A DNA stretch of 64,000 nucleotides from NCBI GenBank assembly GCA_963555705.1, contig OY743168.1, positions 18,606,139 to 18,670,138 on the forward strand, in the 5' to 3' direction. Below, one piece after another: positions 58,770 through 64,000 of the stretch. Position numbers and translations under genes: made by a program. How positions within the stretch are numbered: the stretch's first letter is position 1; each line of letters starts with the position of its first letter. A model generated the notes under the pieces. That model saw only the letters and a program-made list of their open reading frames with translations, was not told where the DNA came from and searched no databases. This stretch comes from Ligustrum vulgare (lineage: Eukaryota; Streptophyta; Magnoliopsida; Lamiales; Oleaceae).

Positions 58770-59620
58770 AACACACAATTTATGGTCAGTCACAAATTAT
58801 AAATTTTATATTTCACAAATTATTTATCGCTAAAAAATTATCAAATATGTCAATCACTATTTATTTCTAGATCACAAATTTTCAAATTAATCGATCACGA
58901 TTTATTTTTCAATCACAAATCACAAACTTTATATCACAATTTATTTGTCACAAATTATAAATTTTATAACAGACCATTCGGAGACTATAGAAACAGTTTC
59001 TTTTGTTTTCTGTGTTTTCGAATGAAAAAATATGTGGTTAAAAATTGGAGAGATAAAATGTTTATGATTAAAAAATGGTTGAAAAATTGTGTAAAAAAAA
59101 CTTGTTTATAAACAAAACAAAAAAAAAGTTTGCCGAACGCACTGTAAGTCACGACTTATTTCTCGATCGCAAATCATAAGCTTTATATGTCACGAGCTTT
59201 TTTTTTTAGTTACAAATCACAAATTCTAAAAGTCACATTCATTTCTTGATCATAAATTATCAAATAATTGGTCACAATTATCTCTTAATCACAAATTTTA
59301 TATATCACGACTTCTTTCTCGATCACAAATAACGAAAATAATAATCAAGTCCTATTTTTCGATCACAATTTACGAATTTCTTAGGTCACAACTTATTTCT
59401 CGATCATAGTCTCGAATTTTATAGGTCAAAACTTATTTCTAGATCACAAATCTCGAATTATACAAGTCACAACTTGTGTTACGATCATAAAATTCAAATT
59501 AATAAGTCATAACTTCACAAATTATAAGTTACGATTAAAAACTTAGTCACAAAACTCAACTATTTTTTGTCACATATTATTTACTGGTCAAAACTTATAT
59601 ATTTTATCAATTACGACCAA
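58770..59620. repeat. Array of GTCACAAATTAT-type repeats
   Basis: More than fifteen phrases like TCACAAATTATAAATTTT and TCGATCACAAAT at short spacing, the reverse sense of the array at 56350-57060. Interrupted at about 58973-59146 by a MITE-like segment (CATTCGGAGACTATAG...TTTGCCGAACGCACTG). Confidence 0.45.
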
Positions 59621-59982
59621 CGATGATTGGTCACCAACACCCCCACCCACCCCTTTCTTCCCAAGTTTCCCTTTCCTCCAACACACCCCCCGGCCGCCTA
59701 CAGCAGCCGCCACCATCATCACTTTCACCATAACCACACCCCCAACCACCACTACAATCATAATCACAACCACAACAATAACAAAATAAACAAACATTAT
59801 ACCACCCTCCATTGCCACTTCGGAGCGACCCAGGAGTAGGCACACAGGGACAAACGCCATCGAGCATGCGTAGCCGTGAGTGCTCGCTATCTTGACACAA
59901 GCTCAAGCACCCCCGTGCAAGAGAGCCACTGTGACATTTGTCGTCGTAGCCTAATCCTGAACTCGATGACGTCGTTGGAGAC
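59621..59982. other. CA-rich noncoding stretch
   Basis: C/A-skewed sequence (CACCCCCCGGCCGCC, ACCACAACAATAAC) giving open frames on both strands that look like composition effects. No gene is supported. Confidence 0.4.
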
Positions 59983-60319
59983 TAAAGATGGCAAAAAAAA
60001 AAAAAAAAAACTGACACGCCTCGAATCCGACAGTTACCCCGACCCTAATAAGGCAAAAAAAAAAAAAAAAAAACGTACTCGTGAGTCTGCGGAGCGGGTT
60101 GGGGACAGGACACAAGATTGGGCGACCAAAGTGGGTCACAGAGCATGATAGGTCAATATATGGGGGAAAAAAAAGATAAAATGCAAAAGAAAAATAATTA
60201 AACAAGGCGACATAATTGACACACACCGAAATTTGCGAGACGGTGGCAGGTTTGGGAGATTAATCTTTTTCACGGGGTGGAGATACCCGACCCAGACTCA
60301 TCTCGTTGCCATCACTGCT
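59983..60319. mobile_element. hAT-like MITE
   Basis: Ends TAAAGATGGCAA and TTGCCATCACTGCTA with GAGAC on both outer sides, resembling the hAT-type MITE at 369-925 in having a GGCAACG/CGTTGCC terminus. Two runs of 17-18 A lie inside. Boundaries are approximate. Confidence 0.45.
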
Positions 60320-60889
60320 AGAGACACGTACTTGCTGAAGAAGATAGAGAGAGAGGTAAAGATAATTTAGAAATTAAATTTGGATGGGGTGCGTTGGGAG
60401 TTGAGGCGAATTAATTTATTTTTACTGCATTATTATAATTATAATTAATATTAAAACTGAATTAGCACCTAATTTTTAAACAAAAAAATTCTAAATATTT
60501 TTGAATTGTTAAGTTAAAAAACTGGGTGTGGGTGTGATTTTCCCTTGTATTTATTTAAAATGAATAATACTACACTTACACACTCAGTTACACATTATCT
60601 CGCACACCCGTCACATGGAGCGAAGCCCACAAAATAATAAAATATTTTTGGATTCCACCTCATTGAGTAGTGTGTAAGATTATGTGTAAAATTTGAGTGT
60701 AAGAATAGTATTTTCCATTTAAAATATATCAGGCATTTTATGAACTTCACGACTTTTTAATAAAATATTATGTACTAAAAAACTAATTTTTATATAAATC
60801 AAACGAGACATATATCCCAAACACCACTAAAAAGACAAATGTACGAAGAACACGAAGAAAAAAAAAATGTGATTAGCAAAGAAATCTAA

Positions 60890-61064
60890 TGAGGGCCGTT
60901 CGGCAGCCACAAATCTATTATAACGTGTATTATTGATATTTTCTAGGTAAAATGTATGATTACAAATTGGAGAGAAAATATGTATAATAAAAAATTTGCT
61001 TGCAAAATTGTATAATTTAAATTTGGATTTAAAATTTTAATAATTGCAGTTGCCGAACGGAGCG
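60890..61064. mobile_element. Tourist-like MITE, 175 bp
   Basis: TSD TAA at 60887-60889 and 61065-61067. Inner termini GCCGTTCGGCA and TGCCGAACGG. Confidence 0.65.
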
Positions 61065-62113
61065 TAAATTGAAAAATTGATCTATGTTCAATTGGATCGC
61101 ACCCTGTAAGGAAAATAAATTTTAGTCAATGTTTGGGAAACATGTTTTTTATAACACAATTCCACAAATCACTTTTTAACTATACACATTTTCTCCATCC
61201 ATTTTTCAACCACACATTTTACCTAAAAAAAAATTTTTTTTTTTAAACAAATTTTTTTTTAATGGTCAGATTCATCGCCACTTATAGAATAGAAGAAGAA
61301 GAGATAGTAACGATTTATTCCATCAAGAAGATGGAATAACAATTATAATACACAGAAACCTATCAAAGCTCTCATGAAAGGCCATCCGAAAGAAAAAAAA
61401 AAATAGCATTTCTATACTTATTAAAGTTCACTCTTGGTATCCTTTTCTATATTTCAAAATGAAAAAGTTTTCGAAATAAGCATTTCATCCCCCTTCATAA
61501 GCAAGATTGCACATGAAAGCATAAACAGGTTGAGTATAAAACCATTGCATCTCTGTAATGGGATATTCTGGGCCCTGTTTACTTCAGAAAATTGCAGCCT
61601 AACTTAACTATTTGGCACAACCCTATTCCTATACCTCTCTTCCTTGACATTAGAGAGTGTTAAATATGGGGAAAAAAACATGTTTGACATCGTAATTTCT
61701 AGTTTAGTAAAAATACATGAAAAAAAAAATAAAAAAATCTAAAATTGAAGAGAAAATGTCAATAATATAACCACATTCAAGTATTTTACATAAGCTGCAG
61801 GCTCAGATAAATGCACACTTTAGTCAGTCACATAAAGAGAGCTATAGGACAAGTTAATCGTCAAGATTTTACTCTAATTAAACCAAACGGAGACAATATA
61901 CAATAGATCACATGAAACATGTCCTCCAACAATGTCAGCATTTATCATTATTTGCTATAAAGGGATATATGAAACCTACCAGACTAAGGATCAAAGTGAA
62001 AATTATGCATAAGGACACTGGATATAATTTCAGAATGCTAAAAGCATGTGTAGTTAATGGCATACCTTATCACATAACAATACCCAACAATTGCTTAAGA
62101 CCTAAGTTGAATT
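61065..62113 (-). other. F-box gene downstream region
   Basis: 61130-61260 is a MITE-like relic (CACATTTTACCTAAAAAA). The remainder up to 62113 is plain AT-rich DNA, part of which must be the 3' UTR of the - strand F-box gene. The short + frame 61912-62184 overlaps the end of that gene and is treated as chance. Confidence 0.35.
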
Positions 62114-63256
62114 TCATTTGGGACATAACCTTCTTTTACTTCTCCTTAGCCCCGTATTCTCTGCATCCTCTCCGAGAGGAATAAACCCCGGAATTGTAAT
62201 TAAGCTCTCCACATAGTAGTGAGAAGCCCCAAATGTCCAAGGACTATCTGGGCTAGTAACTGTCTTCATTTTTCTGGTTTCTAGATCATAAAAGATCAGT
62301 TGCCCGTATCTAACCAGTACAATTTTTCCGTCTACAGTGTTTATAATTGAACGAAAAGACCCAACATCAAGTTCAAAGGTGAATTTCTTACTCCAAGATT
62401 CCTTCCCTACAGCATTATTTTCTATAGTCCAGACTTGATATGCTTTACTAGGCTCCGTAGCATCATATGCAGCCAAAGCAAATTTTTCCTTCCAATGCAA
62501 ACCATAAAAAGCATACTTATCATCGGATAAAACTTCGGGCACCGGAATCAGTCGCAGTACCTCGAATTTAATGTCAAATGAAGCTACTAGAATATTTTTG
62601 CGGTGTATAAACTTATCGTTGACAATCCAGTAATTAAATCCCTCTACTTTAACGTCACAAACAAAACCCAGAGGGCGAAAATTGTGATCAACTTTAATCT
62701 TCCTCCATGAATCCGAATTGGACGACCACACCTTAACCCATGTTCTCGTTTCCCCTCTTGTATCTCTGCAACCAATTTGTACAACCTTGTAATCATTAGC
62801 AATGGGATCACACCCAAACCCTAGAGAAAGAAAGAGCTTATTTGTGCCGGGTGGTGGGATTCTCTTGAAAAGTCTGGTGGAAGGATTCCATAGCCAGATC
62901 CATTTAGTTGAGCACTCACTTATGCAGAGCAAACCATTAATTGAGCCGAAACACATTATTTTGGTGCCGAAAGGGTTGGGCTGATTCAGGTAATTTCCGA
63001 TTGGAGATAAGGAGAGTGGATCGAAGGACATAAATTGATTTTTGTAAAAGCTTTGAACAAGGATGGAGTGGGTTGTGGGGTTGGAAATGGATCGGTTGAG
63101 GTGCAATGTGGCGAAGGAAGGGGATGAGATTAAGGTCCACCATTGCGTGCATACGCACTTGAATCGGAGAAGGTCTTTCACGGGAAGTCTTGAAAGGATC
63201 TCCACCGTAATGTCTTCCGGCAGGCAAAATTTCGGCAGTCTTCCTCTAGAAGCCAT
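62114..63256 (-). CDS. F-box protein with FBA-type C-terminal domain, intronless
   Basis: One uninterrupted 380-codon frame. Residues about 10-55 are an F-box (LPEDITVEILSRLPVKDLLR, FKCVCTQWW, SSPSFATLHL). The rest resembles the FBA_1/kelch-like interaction region, with GSINGLLCI, WNPSTRLFKRIPPP and LGFGCDPIANDYKVVQI. The protein ends in a basic tail (LRRSKRRLCPK). Known role: the F-box docks on SKP1 in an SCF E3 ubiquitin ligase and the C-terminal domain selects the target. The CPR1/CPR30 group is the nearest named type I recognise, but the target cannot be told from sequence. The start is the first ATG (63254-63256), giving the common MASRGRLP-type opening. No lesions are seen. Tourist-like MITE sequence lies within about 100 bp upstream. 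Confidence 0.92.
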   Translation of the reverse strand: MASRGRLPKFCLPEDITVEILSRLPVKDLLRFKCVCTQWWTLISSPSFATLHLNRSISNPTTHSILVQSFYKNQFMSFDPLSLSPIGNYLNQPNPFGTKIMCFGSINGLLCISECSTKWIWLWNPSTRLFKRIPPPGTNKLFLSLGFGCDPIANDYKVVQIGCRDTRGETRTWVKVWSSNSDSWRKIKVDHNFRPLGFVCDVKVEGFNYWIVNDKFIHRKNILVASFDIKFEVLRLIPVPEVLSDDKYAFYGLHWKEKFALAAYDATEPSKAYQVWTIENNAVGKESWSKKFTFELDVGSFRSIINTVDGKIVLVRYGQLIFYDLETRKMKTVTSPDSPWTFGASHYYVESLITIPGFIPLGEDAENTGLRRSKRRLCPK

Positions 63257-63911
63257 TTTTTTCTTTTTTGGTATGCACTAAACCAGGGTTTTCAAACGAA
63301 AACATGCGTAGCCGGCCTTCCAGCCCCAGATATAGAGCCTCTGTTTGGCGGCCAGCCCAAATTATAAATTGGGTTTATTTGAGTTAGATTGTGTTTGGCA
63401 AACATGTTTTTTCCTATATAATTTTTTAAATCACTTTTTAATCATATATATTTTTTCTTTTCATTTTTCAACCACACATTTTACCTAAAAAACATAAAAA
63501 AGATGTTTTTAAATAAAAAAAATTAACAAAGAGATGCTTATTTATTTACACTCCGTTCTTTTACGCAATGATTACAGTTTATAAACAACACAATTTCTCA
63601 AATTATTTTTTAATCACACATATTTTCTCTCTCCAATTTTCAACCATTGATCTACCTAAAAAACACCAAAAATTTGAAGGAAAAAAAAATGACAGCTAAA
63701 GGACCCGAACAGTTCATTTTTTTTTCTTCTCTCTCTCTTCCGTGAGAGAGAAAATTACACACACGTGCTTTTGAACTACACAATTCAAAAATCAAATTTA
63801 AAAGTTATTTTTACAAAAATCAGGTCTTCCATTCCCACAACATACAACTTTGAAATCCTAATAATTTTCATCCATCATATCCCTCTCTTCTCTCGCACAA
63901 CCACCACTCCG
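63257..63911. promoter_or_regulatory. Divergent intergenic region, F-box gene and right-hand gene
   Basis: About 650 bp between two start codons facing away from each other. It holds MITE-like pieces (63343 to about 63540, CCTCTGTTTGGCGGCC start; about 63545-63670) and a CT-rich tract with CTCTCTCTTCCGTGAGAG (63726-63749). No firm TATA box. Confidence 0.4.
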
Positions 63912-64000
63912 ATGTCGTCTCCAACAGCCATTTCCGGATCTTCGCCCTCGTCGTTACTTAGGCGTTGCTTTGATCTAGCAACAACGGCGAATGAACTGCT
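63912..64000 (+). CDS. Start of an unidentified gene, cut by the window end
   Basis: An ATG at 63912 opens a frame with no stop to the window end (29 full codons, beginning MSSPTAISGSSPSSLLRRC). It follows a pyrimidine-rich leader with CTCT tracts, as in plant 5' UTRs, and its GC content is well above the flanking DNA. It lies head to head with the F-box gene, so the two may share a roughly 650 bp intergenic promoter region. The short Ser/Pro-rich start cannot be assigned to a family. It could also be a chance open frame. Confidence 0.45.
   Translation, partial: MSSPTAISGSSPSSLLRRCFDLATTANEL

Noticed and set aside
59588..60226. Overlapping open frames on both strands
   Set aside because: Low-complexity Gly/Val or His/Asn-rich products of a CA-skewed region and A runs; no conserved motif.
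1..64000. CRISPR arrays, operons, rRNA or complete tRNA genes
   Set aside because: Plant nuclear sequence; the tRNA-like boxes belong to SINEs and the tRNA-iMet matches are retroelement primer sites.

Overview
This 64 kb window is plant nuclear DNA, most likely from a eudicot with a repeat-rich, AT-rich genome. It has GT-AG introns, plant-specific gene families, Ty1-copia and Ty3-gypsy retroelements with tRNA-iMet primer sites, MULE, hAT and Tourist-like DNA transposons, tRNA-derived SINEs and Helitron-like ends. The species cannot be named from what is visible.

Four complete protein genes and one gene start are supported. (1) A DHHC protein S-acyltransferase (PAT08/PAT09-like), + strand, five coding exons over 18404-39125, 419 codons. 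(2) A plastid COG0212-type 5-formyltetrahydrofolate cyclo-ligase-like gene, + strand, six exons over 46517-51402, 353 codons. (3) An ERF group X (ABR1/ERF110-like) AP2 transcription factor, + strand, 53667-55010, with a proposed 8-codon first exon. (4) An intronless F-box/FBA-type gene, - strand, 62114-63256. A fifth reading frame opens at 63912 and runs off the end.

The left 17 kb is a tower of nested transposons. An old MULE gives N-terminal transposase remains at about 914-1826, SWIM and zinc-knuckle remains at about 14030-14560, and a right terminus at 17046. It is interrupted by a hAT-type MITE (369-925), a decayed Ty3-gypsy element on the - strand (1827 to about 12968) and a chromovirus-like LTR end (about 12970-13985). 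The gypsy element itself holds a SINE (6848-7101) and a long-inverted-repeat MULE derivative (7916-10806). That derivative was in turn hit by a second one (8257-9854). A relative of the second sits in the MULE 3' region (14864-16313), and another abuts the COG0212 gene (about 44936-46440). Nearly every junction keeps a readable target-site duplication.

Intron 2 of the acyltransferase gene (11.2 kb) holds two nested Ty1-copia elements. Copia A is on the + strand (24017-33440, TSD TAAAC). Copia B is on the - strand (29029-33391, TSD CCTTA) and lies inside A's 3' LTR. B has two LTRs that look identical but no gag gene and a broken pol. The host exons and splice phases are intact. The rest is AT-rich intergenic and intronic sequence with Tourist-like and hAT-like MITEs, a second SINE (40670-40914), three Helitron-type 3' ends (near 42660, 58050 and 58724), and two oppositely oriented arrays of GTGAC-type repeats (about 56350-57060 and 58770-59620).

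No operon-like or defence-system logic is present. The novelty is in the layered insertions and in how they sit on host genes: a giant intron, a MULE-derived hairpin 76 bp upstream of a start codon, and a MITE carrying an ABRE-like box upstream of an ERF gene.
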